Virus record (IMG/VR): IMGVR_UViG_3300005607_000002
Span: 1-62,360 of that record
Source of the DNA: a virus
Direction: 5' to 3' (one strand)
DNA: 62,360 bases
Positions within the stretch are counted from its first letter, which is position 1; every line of letters begins with the position of its first letter. The translations under genes and the position numbers were made by a program. This document shows, piece by piece, positions 37,055 to 44,985 of this stretch. The notes below the pieces were generated by a model. That model was given only the letters and a program-made list of their open reading frames with translations. It had not been told where the DNA came from and did not search any database.

Positions 37055-38092
37055 ATGGCCTTTCTGACCCTGGCTGACGTCGGGCGTCATTTCGACCCCG
37101 AAGGTAAAATCGCTGACATGGCTGAGCTGCTCAGCCAGAGCAACGAGATGATCGACGACATGCCGCTCGTCGAGGCCAACGGCCTGACTTCGCATGTCAC
37201 CACGGTGCGCACCTCGCTGCCGAAGGGCAGCTACATCCGCTACTATCAGGGCACCGCCTATTCGAAATCCAACCGGGCCCAGCTCGAGTTCGGCATGTCG
37301 CTCCTGCGCGACTATTCGCAGATCGACAAGGAGCTGTGCCGGCTCGGCGGCCAGGAAGCCGTGCTGCGCGAGAAGGAAGACATCGCTCACATGGAGGGGC
37401 TGTCGCAGCAGCAGTCGGCGACCTTGCCCTACGGCAATTCCTGGACCACGCCCGAGCAGTTCACTGGCTTTGCGCCCTATTTCAATACGGTGAATCCCGC
37501 CAATGCCCAGAACGCCGTGAACGTGTTCGACTGCGGAGGCACCGGTTCCTCCAACACGTCGATATGGCTGATCGGCTGGGGCGAATCGACCTGCTACGGC
37601 ATCTATCCCAAGGGCTCCAAGGGCGGCCTTGTCTTCGAGGACAAAGGCGATGTGGTGCCGGGCTTTGACGCCAACCAGCAGCGCTTCGAGGCCTACACCT
37701 CCCTGTTCCAGTGGCAGCTCGGGCTCGTGATCGAGGATTGGCGCTACATCGTGCGTCTGTGCAACATCGACACCACCACGGCGGGCCTGCTCGGCCCGAC
37801 GCCGCCCGACCTCTTCGCCATCCTCGCCCGCGCCATCGTGCGCCTGCCGACCGCTGGCCGCACCGTCTCCGGCATCGTCAAGACCGATGCGCCCGACCGC
37901 ATGGCGCCTGCGGTGCGGCTCAAGCTCTATTGCGATCGCGTCGCGCGCGCCGCCATGGACGTGCAGGCGATCCGCGACAAGAACGTGCTGCTGTCGCCCA
38001 CCGACTATGCCGGCCGCCCGATCGTCAACTGGCGCAACGTTCCGATCGGCGTGCAGGACTCGCTCCTGAACACCGAAGCGCGCGTGGTCTAA
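37055..38092 (+). CDS. Major capsid protein
   Basis: 345 residues. LAELLSQSNEMIDDMPLVEANG-like N-terminus (segment LLSQSNEMIDDMPL), TTVRTSLPKGSYIRYYQG, VLREKEDIAHMEGLSQQQSATL, IWLIGWGESTCYGIYPKGSKGG and FQWQLGLVIEDWRYIVRLCNI match the BPP-1-type HK97-fold capsid protein. No maturation protease or cleaved delta domain is evident. The following gene is the matching cement protein. Confidence 0.93.
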   Translation: MAFLTLADVGRHFDPEGKIADMAELLSQSNEMIDDMPLVEANGLTSHVTTVRTSLPKGSYIRYYQGTAYSKSNRAQLEFGMSLLRDYSQIDKELCRLGGQEAVLREKEDIAHMEGLSQQQSATLPYGNSWTTPEQFTGFAPYFNTVNPANAQNAVNVFDCGGTGSSNTSIWLIGWGESTCYGIYPKGSKGGLVFEDKGDVVPGFDANQQRFEAYTSLFQWQLGLVIEDWRYIVRLCNIDTTTAGLLGPTPPDLFAILARAIVRLPTAGRTVSGIVKTDAPDRMAPAVRLKLYCDRVARAAMDVQAIRDKNVLLSPTDYAGRPIVNWRNVPIGVQDSLLNTEARVV

Positions 38093-38104
38093 GGGAGGAC
38101 CGCC

Positions 38105-38671
38105 ATGTCTCTGATGGACCAGAATCTCGTCCTCACCGCCAACAGCGGCAGCGGCACCGCCTACCAGACCGTGACCGCAACGGCCGTCTCCGCGAGCACC
38201 TATGACCAGCTCAACGGCGCGCTGATCCCGACCTCGGGAGGCACCTATGCGACGCCGCCCAATTCGATCATCGGCAATGCCCAGTTCTTCGGCGAGGATC
38301 TCGGCCTCGGCCGCGGCGTGGGAACGCCGCAGCTCGTAGGCTTTACCGGCCCCGGCACGCCGGGCGCGGCGACTTCGCTCACCGTGCAGCTCCAGGGAGC
38401 GCCCGACAACGGCGGCGGCACCATCGCGGGCCTCACCTTCGTGCCCTACATCCAGACCCGCGCCATCGCGCTCGCCTCGATCATCGCCAGCCGCAGGCTG
38501 TTCGCCTTCGATTTCCCGCGCCGCCAGGAGGGCGACGGCTTGCCCCGCTTCATCAACCTCAACTTCGTGGTGGCGGGATCGAACTTCACCGGCCTGTCGA
38601 TCGCCGCCTATATCAACCTCGGCGAGACCTCCGCCCAGGCGACGCTCGGCCAGTATCCGGCGAACTATTAG
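38105..38671 (+). CDS. Bbp16-like capsid cement protein
   Basis: 188 residues. MSLMDQNLVLTANSGSGTAYQ, FGEDLGLGRGVGTPQLVGF, RLFAFDFPRRQEGDGLPRFINLNFVVAG and YINLGETSAQ fit the Bbp16 family that trims and stabilises the capsid threefold positions. Lies 12 bp after the capsid gene. Confidence 0.85.
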   Translation: MSLMDQNLVLTANSGSGTAYQTVTATAVSASTYDQLNGALIPTSGGTYATPPNSIIGNAQFFGEDLGLGRGVGTPQLVGFTGPGTPGAATSLTVQLQGAPDNGGGTIAGLTFVPYIQTRAIALASIIASRRLFAFDFPRRQEGDGLPRFINLNFVVAGSNFTGLSIAAYINLGETSAQATLGQYPANY

Positions 38672-38684
38672 CGGAGGCGGCGCA

Positions 38685-39359
38685 ATGACCGACGACGCCG
38701 AAGACGCCGCCAGACGCGGCCGCCGTGCGGGAACCGTCGCGGAGCCCGCCGACCCCCTCGCCGGCACCGGCTACGAGCGGCTGCCCGAGGTCTTCGCCAT
38801 GCGGCAGGATGACGGCTCGATCGTGCAGGAAACCGAGCCCTGCTATATCTGCCGGGCCGACTGCTTCCTCGGGTCCGGCCGCGACGTGACGCTCTATGAG
38901 GAATCCTCGATCGTCGTCACCGGCGCGGTGCCGAATATCCACATGGAGCCGCTCAACCGCGCGGCGGCCATCAACTACGTGAAATGGCAGCGGCGGCTGC
39001 CGGAGACGAGGGCGCCGATCGATGTCGGCGACATGGCCGAGGCGGCGCAGATGCTTGCCGCCGATCCGGAGGCGCTCAAGCTCAACAAGCTGCACTGGCA
39101 GCAGGCGGTGGTGAAGCTCGCCGGCGAACTGCGGCTGCGGCGCGAGGGCGCCGAGGCGCGCGAGCTGCCGCCGATCGGCCACAATTTTGCGCGCGGCGCG
39201 CGCATCCAGGCGCCTCCGATCCTCGGCGCGAAGCTTGCCGACATGAGCCAGAATCTGCCGGGCCAGACCCGCTTTGCCGCGGCGATCCCGGCGTTCTCGC
39301 CCGGCCCGCTGACGCGCCGGGCCGGCCCGGCGCCCATGAACATGCCGGCCGGGAGGTGA
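38685..39359 (+). CDS. Hypothetical structural protein, source of the 35201 remnant
   Basis: 224 residues. CYICRADCF has three Cys; VTLYEESSIVVTGAVPNIHMEPLNRAAAINYVKWQ is the segment duplicated at 35201-35349. The C-terminal part is helical then Pro/Gly-rich. Likely a connector or decoration protein by position. Confidence 0.6.
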   Translation: MTDDAEDAARRGRRAGTVAEPADPLAGTGYERLPEVFAMRQDDGSIVQETEPCYICRADCFLGSGRDVTLYEESSIVVTGAVPNIHMEPLNRAAAINYVKWQRRLPETRAPIDVGDMAEAAQMLAADPEALKLNKLHWQQAVVKLAGELRLRREGAEARELPPIGHNFARGARIQAPPILGAKLADMSQNLPGQTRFAAAIPAFSPGPLTRRAGPAPMNMPAGR

Positions 39360-39361
39360 CC

Positions 39362-39874
39362 ATGACGAAACTGCGCCTGTTGCTTTTGCTCGCCGGCGCC
39401 ATGCTCGCCGGCGCGATCGGGTTTGCCCTCGGACAGGGCTCGCCGGGTTCGCTCGTTACCAGTCTCCAGGGCAATGAGCTTGTTCAGATTCAGGGTGTCC
39501 AGGCCAACGGACAGCCGGCCCCGCTCATCAATGTGGTCGCCGCCAGCCAGCTGCGCAATGCGACCGGCTACCAGCTTCTCGCCTCAGCGAGCGGCACCAT
39601 CTCGCCGACCAACCTTGTTGACAATCTTCTGATCAACGCGCAGCCGGCGAATGGCACGGTCATCAATACGCCGTCGTCGCCCTACGATGCAGAGCTGTTC
39701 GCAGTCTGCAACGTTACCTCTACCGCCTGGGCCACCAATACCGTGACGCTCTCCGCGGCTTCCGGCTCCAGCCTCAATGCGGGCACCGTCACCGCGCTCA
39801 CCACCCTCGCGGCGCATACCTGTGAAGAGTTGACCTATGATGCGGCTAACACGACCTGGTACCAGGTGAGGTAG
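39362..39874 (+). CDS. Structural protein with signal peptide or membrane anchor
   Basis: 170 residues; residues 5-27 (LRLLLLLAGAMLAGAIGFALG) are strongly hydrophobic, with a following Gly-rich beta domain (TGYQLLASASGTISPTNLV; VTLSAASGSSLNAGT) of immunoglobulin-like or decoration character. One of several capsid or tail-region proteins here with an export-type N-terminus. Confidence 0.65.
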   Translation: MTKLRLLLLLAGAMLAGAIGFALGQGSPGSLVTSLQGNELVQIQGVQANGQPAPLINVVAASQLRNATGYQLLASASGTISPTNLVDNLLINAQPANGTVINTPSSPYDAELFAVCNVTSTAWATNTVTLSAASGSSLNAGTVTALTTLAAHTCEELTYDAANTTWYQVR

Positions 39875-39877
39875 GTT

Positions 39878-40075
39878 GTGCCGTGGACCGCCAGGAGTTT
39901 TGCCGCGCGGCATAACCACAAGCTCAAGGGCGAGGCTGCGGCCAAAGCGGCCCGCATCGCCACGGCCATGGTTGAGCGCGGCGTTCCCGAAGGGGAGGCG
40001 ATTGCTACGGCGAATAAGCGGGCCGCCGCAGTCACCCGGCGGTCCCGCGCCGAACGCTGGTACGACAGGAAATAA
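39878..40075 (+). CDS. Conserved small basic phage protein
   Basis: 65 residues, GTG start at 39878. MPWTARSFAARHNHKLKGEAAAKAARIATAMVERG is a recurrent small phage protein sequence (start MPW, helix with HNHKL). Role unknown. Confidence 0.6.
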   Translation: MPWTARSFAARHNHKLKGEAAAKAARIATAMVERGVPEGEAIATANKRAAAVTRRSRAERWYDRK

Positions 40076-40099
40076 ACGCCGCACCCGCGGAGTGGCCAG

Positions 40100-40315
40100 A
40101 TGGCGAAGAAATGGATCAGCAAGGCGATCAAGCGTCCCGGCCGCGAAAAGGAACGCGCCAGGGAGCACGGCATTTCCGTGCACGAGCAGATGGAGCGCGA
40201 CGCCCACAGCAAGAATCCGTCGCTGCGCGCTGCCGGCAATCTCGGGCTGCGGCTTTCCGCAATGAGCAAAAGCCGGGCCAGAAAGCGCAACTGGTATGAT
40301 CACAAATCCGGCTGA
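40100..40315 (+). CDS. Small basic protein
   Basis: 71 residues; basic helical KWISKAIKRPGREKERAREHG and ending RKRNWYDHKSG. It shares the ending RxxWYD with the previous and a later gene (WYDRK at 40075, SWYDRGG at 40484), suggesting related short proteins. TGA overlaps the next ATG. Confidence 0.55.
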   Translation: MAKKWISKAIKRPGREKERAREHGISVHEQMERDAHSKNPSLRAAGNLGLRLSAMSKSRARKRNWYDHKSG

Positions 40316-40563
40316 TGATTGCGCAGCACGCGGCGCGCTACCGCAGCCGTCCGCACGGCGAAAAATGGTGCGCCCGTTGCACGAGCTTCCGGCCGCCGCA
40401 GGCCTGCGCGCAGATCGCAGGCAGAATCAGCGCGAGCGGATATTGCCTGCGCTTCGCGCGCATCGATGAGCGGGGAGAAGAACATGGCGAAAGCGAGCTG
40501 GTACGATCGCGGCGGCAAGGCCAGGCACGGCGAGGCCGACAGGCGGCCGAAGAGCATTCATGA
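40315..40563 (+). CDS. Cys-containing small protein, HiPIP-like pattern
   Basis: 82 residues. KWCARCTSFRPPQACAQIAGRISASGYCLRF has four Cys in the order CxxC...C...C with PPQAC and GYC, as in high-potential iron-sulphur-like and related phage proteins. The remainder (after about residue 50) overlaps the next gene by 80 bp and may be fortuitous. Confidence 0.5.
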   Translation: MIAQHAARYRSRPHGEKWCARCTSFRPPQACAQIAGRISASGYCLRFARIDERGEEHGESELVRSRRQGQARRGRQAAEEHS

Positions 40564-40801
40564 GCGGCACGCCGCCGAACGCGAGGAAACCCATGCGCGC
40601 CACGCCAAGGCGCGCGACGCGCTGCACAAGCAGCACGAGGAGGAGCTGGCGGCGCTTGCGCAGCGCCACGGCGACGAACTTGCCAATGCGCCGGGCGAGG
40701 GCGACACCGGAGCCCCTGCGGCGGCCGGCGCCATGAACACGGCGGGCGCCGGCGCTGCGGCTGGGACGCCGGCCGGCGTCGCCGGGACCAACGCCGCGTA
40801 G
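40484..40801 (+). CDS. Helical hypothetical protein
   Basis: 105 residues from ATG 40484 behind GGGGAGAAGAAC. MAKASWYDRGGKARHGEADRRPKSIHERHAAEREETHARHAKARDALHKQHEEELAALAQRHGDEL-type charged helix (segments HERHAAEREETHARHAKARD and HKQHEEELAALAQRH), then an Ala/Gly-rich tail. Role unknown. Confidence 0.6.
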   Translation: MAKASWYDRGGKARHGEADRRPKSIHERHAAEREETHARHAKARDALHKQHEEELAALAQRHGDELANAPGEGDTGAPAAAGAMNTAGAGAAAGTPAGVAGTNAA

Positions 40802-40816
40802 AAGGAGAGCAAAGGC

Positions 40817-41287
40817 ATGGCAGCCTACAACGGCCGCGGCGCGGAATGGCCGGAGGGCGGCATGATCGACATGGCGAAATCTCCGGCGCGCATCGCCGAG
40901 GAGGCGACGCCCGCAAAATGCGCGCCATCCCCGGTGGCGGAATATCCCTATGGGCTGTGCATCAGCTTCGATGACGACACCCTCGCCAAGCTCGGCCTTG
41001 ACGGCGAGCTGCCCCAGGTGGGCGACATCTTCGAATTCTGCGCGGTCGCCAAGGTCACCTGCGCGTCGAGCAATGAAAGCATCGACCCCGCCACCGGCGA
41101 GACCAAAGCCTGCAAACGGGTGGAGCTGCAGATCATTGCCATGGCCCCGCGCGAGGACGACGCCGTGGAGCAGGCGATGCAGCAATCCGCCGCGCGCCGC
41201 AGGCGCTTTTACGGCGGTTCGATGCAATCCTATGACCGCGACGTCGCCGCCTATAACCCCGGCCGCGACGCCGGAGCGCGGCCGTGA
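40817..41287 (+). CDS. Capsid staple-like protein
   Basis: 156 residues, AAAGGAG-like site upstream (AAGGAGAGCAAAGGC). EYPYGLCISFDDDTLAKLGLDGELPQVGDIFEFCAVAKVTC and KRVELQIIAMAPRE match the staple protein family of podovirus and siphovirus capsids that bridges capsomers. Overlaps the next gene by 4 bp. Confidence 0.75.
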   Translation: MAAYNGRGAEWPEGGMIDMAKSPARIAEEATPAKCAPSPVAEYPYGLCISFDDDTLAKLGLDGELPQVGDIFEFCAVAKVTCASSNESIDPATGETKACKRVELQIIAMAPREDDAVEQAMQQSAARRRRFYGGSMQSYDRDVAAYNPGRDAGARP

Positions 41288-41538
41288 CACAGGGCCTGCG
41301 GCGCTGCCGCCTGCTGGCGCCCGCGCAGATCGGCGGCGCGCTGTGCGCGCCCGGCCACGAGTTTTTTCTTGCCCCCGGCGCGGCCGGACCGCGCCGCACC
41401 GTTGTCCATGCCCATGAGAAGCTTGATGTCGCCAATGACGCGGCGCGCCTGCTGCCAGACCTCGTTGACGAGCCGCTGTACGAGGAATGGGACGGCGAGC
41501 GGTGGACCAGGCCGGCGGCCACGGAGGTGACGCCATGA
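41284..41538 (+). CDS. Hypothetical protein
   Basis: 84 residues. Beta-rich GGALCAPGHEFFLAPGAAGPRRTVVHAHEKLDV and an acidic end PDLVDEPLYEEWDGERW. No family recognised. GGAGGTGACGCC at its end serves the next gene. Confidence 0.5.
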   Translation: MTQGLRRCRLLAPAQIGGALCAPGHEFFLAPGAAGPRRTVVHAHEKLDVANDAARLLPDLVDEPLYEEWDGERWTRPAATEVTP

Positions 41539-41972
41539 TGCCGCCCGCCCGCTTCCTTGCCGCGCTCGCTTTTGCGCTCGCTCTCGCCTGCGGGGCCGCC
41601 TTCGGCCAGACCGCGGGCGTGTCGCCGAGCCAGATGTTCGGCTGCAACCGCTCGGCGTTCTATGACAACAACATCGCCACGCCGACGCGCCTCGTGCAAG
41701 GCGCGTCTACCGGGCAGATTTATGTCTGCGGCTGGAACATCCTCGCCGCCGCGGCGGTGAACGTCGATCTCATCTATGGAACCGGCGGTACGTGCGGGAC
41801 CGGCACGACCAAGATCACGCCGATGTTCCAGCTCACCGGCTCGGCGCTCGGCAATGTCGATCACCTGCCGGTCTATACCGGCATAACGCCGGTGCCGGCC
41901 GGCAACGATCTCTGCATCAATCCGAGCGCCGCCGTCGCCATCCAGGCGATCGTCTATTACACGCAGTTCTGA
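41535..41972 (+). CDS. Exported-type tail protein
   Basis: 145 residues with a clear signal peptide (MMPPARFLAALAFALALACGAAFGQT) behind a perfect GGAGGTGA site. The mature part is beta-rich with four Cys (FGCNRSAF, YVCGWN, GTCGTGT, NDLCINPS), as in small carbohydrate- or receptor-binding domains. Overlaps the previous stop. Lies with two other exported-type genes. Confidence 0.6.
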   Translation: MMPPARFLAALAFALALACGAAFGQTAGVSPSQMFGCNRSAFYDNNIATPTRLVQGASTGQIYVCGWNILAAAAVNVDLIYGTGGTCGTGTTKITPMFQLTGSALGNVDHLPVYTGITPVPAGNDLCINPSAAVAIQAIVYYTQF

Positions 41973-41985
41973 CGCGATTCACTCA

Positions 41986-43449
41986 ATGCAACGATTGTTC
42001 GCCGCAGCGTTGGCGCTGCTTGGCCTGACCGCGCTCGCCGCCGGCCAGGCGTGGCTCTTTTCGCCCGCCGCGCAGACGCAGCCGGCCGGAGGCTTTGTCT
42101 CGCAGGTCGATCCGAACTGGTGGAAGCGCTTCCAGTTTGCCGGCGTCAACCCGACCGTGGTAATGGATTTCGCCGACGGGCTTTATTGGAACGGGTCGCA
42201 GACCCTCACGAGTCCCTCTTCCTTTATCAGCGGGAGCGGAGCGGTCACATCGGGGTCAGGACTTGGCGGATTTTCGACCAATACGACCGCAACCGGCGCG
42301 CTGCTTACCGCCTTCCAGAATACCTCCGGATATAACGTCCAGATCGCCACCTTCGGCGCTCCGGCGGCCGGCGGAACAAACATCGGGTTCATCCAGGACA
42401 ACGCCGTCAACGGCGTGCTGATGAACATCACAAACGGCGCGTTTATGACCTTCAACAACAGTAACTCGACGCTGCTGGAGGACACGAACGCCTATGACTG
42501 GACCAAGACAAACTGGGGATCGGTATCCGTCGCGGGCGCTCTTTCGACGCGGCGGCTGTCCTCGGTGGGGACCGGCGCCGGCACCGCCGGAGCAGCCGGA
42601 ACCCACGCCGCCGACGCGAACGGATATGGGAGTCCGACCAGCATTACGCTCGGTTCGTGGAACGGCGCCAACGTGTTCGGCGGCTTTATCGCCAGCATGG
42701 CGGTGTTCAACAATACCGTTCTCGCCGATCGCGTCATCCCGCCCGCGGCCTTTACCGGAACAAACGGCTGGTGGTGGAACGGGGATCTCACCAATTCAGG
42801 AATTTCCTACGGCAACATCCTCCAATACGAGCGCACTCAGCCGTGGACCGTGGTGGTCGCCCAGATTCTGTTTGCCTTGGGCGGCGGCGGCCACAACGGC
42901 GTGTCGGGCATCTATTTCACCAACGTCACGGCAGCCTCGCCGTTTCCCGGCTACGAATTCTGGGTTGACGGCAACGGCAACGCCACCGTGCGCGTCATCA
43001 ACACGAACGGCACCAACCTGATCGACGTGCATGGCGGCACGGTGCTGGCCGACGGCAAGTGGCACGTCGTCGCCGCGACTTATGACGGCTCGAGCCGCGC
43101 CGCCGGCGTGCAGATCTACGTGGACGGCAATCCCGAGACGATGACCGTTGTCTCGGACACGCTGACGGCCTCGATCGTCGCGTCCGGCCAGGACTACATT
43201 ATCGGCAATCAGCAGGCCGTGAATTTTGCGCTGATGGGCGCGATCGGCCTGTTCCGCCAGTTCAACGTGGTGAAGAGCCAGGCCTTCATCCAGAACTTCA
43301 AGATCAATTACACTGTGCCGCCGTGCGACTCCACCTGCGTGCTTGCCCCCAAACTTAACGAAGGCGGGTCGAGCACGACAACCGGAGATTATTCGTCGAA
43401 TAATTTCACCGGCACGATGGCCAACGGCAATCAGTGGCTGAGAGGTTGA
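41986..43449 (+). CDS. Tail fibre-like protein with a LamG-type lectin fold
   Basis: 487 residues with a signal peptide (MQRLFAAALALLGLTALAAGQ). The N-terminal half is Gly/Ser/Asn-rich beta; the C-terminal half contains DGKWHVVAATYDGSSRAAGVQIYVDGN, a concanavalin/LamG signature. It probably binds cell-surface glycan. No chaperone is evident. Positioned between head and tail tube genes. Confidence 0.75.
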   Translation: MQRLFAAALALLGLTALAAGQAWLFSPAAQTQPAGGFVSQVDPNWWKRFQFAGVNPTVVMDFADGLYWNGSQTLTSPSSFISGSGAVTSGSGLGGFSTNTTATGALLTAFQNTSGYNVQIATFGAPAAGGTNIGFIQDNAVNGVLMNITNGAFMTFNNSNSTLLEDTNAYDWTKTNWGSVSVAGALSTRRLSSVGTGAGTAGAAGTHAADANGYGSPTSITLGSWNGANVFGGFIASMAVFNNTVLADRVIPPAAFTGTNGWWWNGDLTNSGISYGNILQYERTQPWTVVVAQILFALGGGGHNGVSGIYFTNVTAASPFPGYEFWVDGNGNATVRVINTNGTNLIDVHGGTVLADGKWHVVAATYDGSSRAAGVQIYVDGNPETMTVVSDTLTASIVASGQDYIIGNQQAVNFALMGAIGLFRQFNVVKSQAFIQNFKINYTVPPCDSTCVLAPKLNEGGSSTTTGDYSSNNFTGTMANGNQWLRG

Positions 43450-43462
43450 GCCGGGGTCGCCC

Positions 43463-44269
43463 GTGACCGCTCCCGTCGATCTCTGCAATATGGCGCTCGG
43501 CCAGATCGCCGCGCGCACCTCGATCACCGGGATCAATCCGGCCTCGCCGCCCAACAACAAGGCGGCGGAGACGGCGTCGAGCCTTTATCAGATACAGGCT
43601 GACGCCGTGTTCCGCGCGGCGCATTGGAATTCGGCGCGCATTCAGAATCCGCTTACCCTGCTGCGCGCCGCCCAGGGCACGCCGGAAAATCCTTCCGGCA
43701 CGACGCTTCCCCTGCCCCCGACGCCGTGGCTCTACGAATACGCGTGGCCGCCCGATTGTCTGCTCATGCGCTTCGTCGTTCCGAAGCCGTTGCTCCAGGC
43801 TGCCTCCTCCGTTCCGCTGATGACCGGCCTCGGCTGCATGAGCCGGCCGTTGGTCAGCACGGCGGTTCCGTTTGTGCCGGCCGTTGATCTTGACGCCAAC
43901 GGCAACCAGATCAAGGTCATTCTCACCAACGCGCGCAACGCCGACGGCGTCTACACCGGCCGCGTCGCCAATGTGGATCTGTGGGACGTGAGCCTCCAGA
44001 ACGCGGTGGTGGGCGCGCTGGCGGCGTGGTTCGTCATGCCGATCACCGGCGACAAGTCGTTGCTGGCGGCGCGCGTGCAGCTTGCGGTGGGCCTTATCAA
44101 TGCCGGGCGTATCTCGGACGGCAACGAGGGCATTACCACGGGCGACGTTCCGGTTGACTGGATGGAGGTGCGCAATGCCGGCGCCGGCTGGGGCGACGGC
44201 TTCTCCGCCGGCCGGCCCTATGTGGCCGCCTGGCAGCCGATCGCCATGCCGGACGGGGTGAGCTATTGA
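43463..44269 (+). CDS. Tail tube/connector protein A (T7 gp11-like)
   Basis: 268 residues, GTG start. VDLCNMALGQIAARTSITGI, ADAVFRAAHWNSARI, and LWDVSLQNAVVGALAAWFVMPITG are as in gp11-type tail tubular proteins that adapt portal to nozzle. Stop overlaps the start of the methylase gene (TTGA). Confidence 0.8.
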   Translation: MTAPVDLCNMALGQIAARTSITGINPASPPNNKAAETASSLYQIQADAVFRAAHWNSARIQNPLTLLRAAQGTPENPSGTTLPLPPTPWLYEYAWPPDCLLMRFVVPKPLLQAASSVPLMTGLGCMSRPLVSTAVPFVPAVDLDANGNQIKVILTNARNADGVYTGRVANVDLWDVSLQNAVVGALAAWFVMPITGDKSLLAARVQLAVGLINAGRISDGNEGITTGDVPVDWMEVRNAGAGWGDGFSAGRPYVAAWQPIAMPDGVSY

Positions 44270-44985
44270 GGCGCAAAGAGACGCTGGCCGAAGGCGTCGA
44301 GCTTTGGTTTGGCGATTGTCGCGAGGTGCTGCCGAAGCTGGGCAAGGTCGACGCGGTGGTGACAGATCCGCCGTATGGGATGAACTACGACACCAATAGC
44401 AAGCGCTTTAGCGGCGGCAAGCGGAAGCGCGGGGAGGGTCGCGATGATCGTTATTGCATCGACGACGACGAGCCGTTTGATCCTGCTTGTTGGCTTGCCT
44501 TCAGACATGTCATTCTATGGGGCGCCAATCACTATGCTCAACGTCTTCCGCGGGGCTCGACGCTGGTCTGGCTAAAGCGGCACCCGAAAAATTATGGCAC
44601 GTTTTTGTCCGACGCCGAGATCGGCTGGCAAAACCGCGGTCATGGCGTTTATGTCTTTCATGCTCCTGACAGTATCGGCCGCCGCCAACTGGAATATCTC
44701 GGTGATGCGTTTGGAGGTCAGACGGCCCATCCGTTTCAGAAGCCGATTGCGCTGATGCGATGGTGCATCGAGCGAGTCGGCGACGCCTATAGCATCCTCG
44801 ACCCCTTCATGGGCTCGGGCACCACCGGCGTCGCCGCCATCCAGCTGGGCCGAAGATTTATCGGCGTTGAAATCGACGAAAAATACTTCGACGTCGCCGT
44901 ACGCCGCGTTTCCGAAGCTCTGAAGCAGACTGATTTTTTCATTGAGAAGGCGAAGCCTCCGAAGCAAGAGTCGTTGACGTTTTGA
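44266..44985 (+). CDS. DNA methyltransferase (N6-adenine/N4-cytosine type), accessory gene
   Basis: 239 residues, TTG start at 44266 overlapping the upstream stop. DPPYGM (34-37) is the catalytic motif and LDPFMGSGTTGVAAIQLGRRFIGVEIDEKYF (from 178) the AdoMet motif, so this is a beta-class enzyme. RHVILWGANHYAQRLP and WLKRHPKNYGTF fit. It interrupts the tail-tube pair, has a lower GC content than its neighbours and no restriction partner, so it is likely an added gene that protects phage DNA from host restriction. Confidence 0.93.
   Translation: MRRKETLAEGVELWFGDCREVLPKLGKVDAVVTDPPYGMNYDTNSKRFSGGKRKRGEGRDDRYCIDDDEPFDPACWLAFRHVILWGANHYAQRLPRGSTLVWLKRHPKNYGTFLSDAEIGWQNRGHGVYVFHAPDSIGRRQLEYLGDAFGGQTAHPFQKPIALMRWCIERVGDAYSILDPFMGSGTTGVAAIQLGRRFIGVEIDEKYFDVAVRRVSEALKQTDFFIEKAKPPKQESLTF

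Noticed and set aside
36299-38767. 822-codon minus-strand open frame opposite the capsid genes
   Set aside because: It is antisense to the clearly recognisable scaffold, capsid and cement genes and is Arg/Gly/Ala-rich, typical of GC-rich shadow frames.
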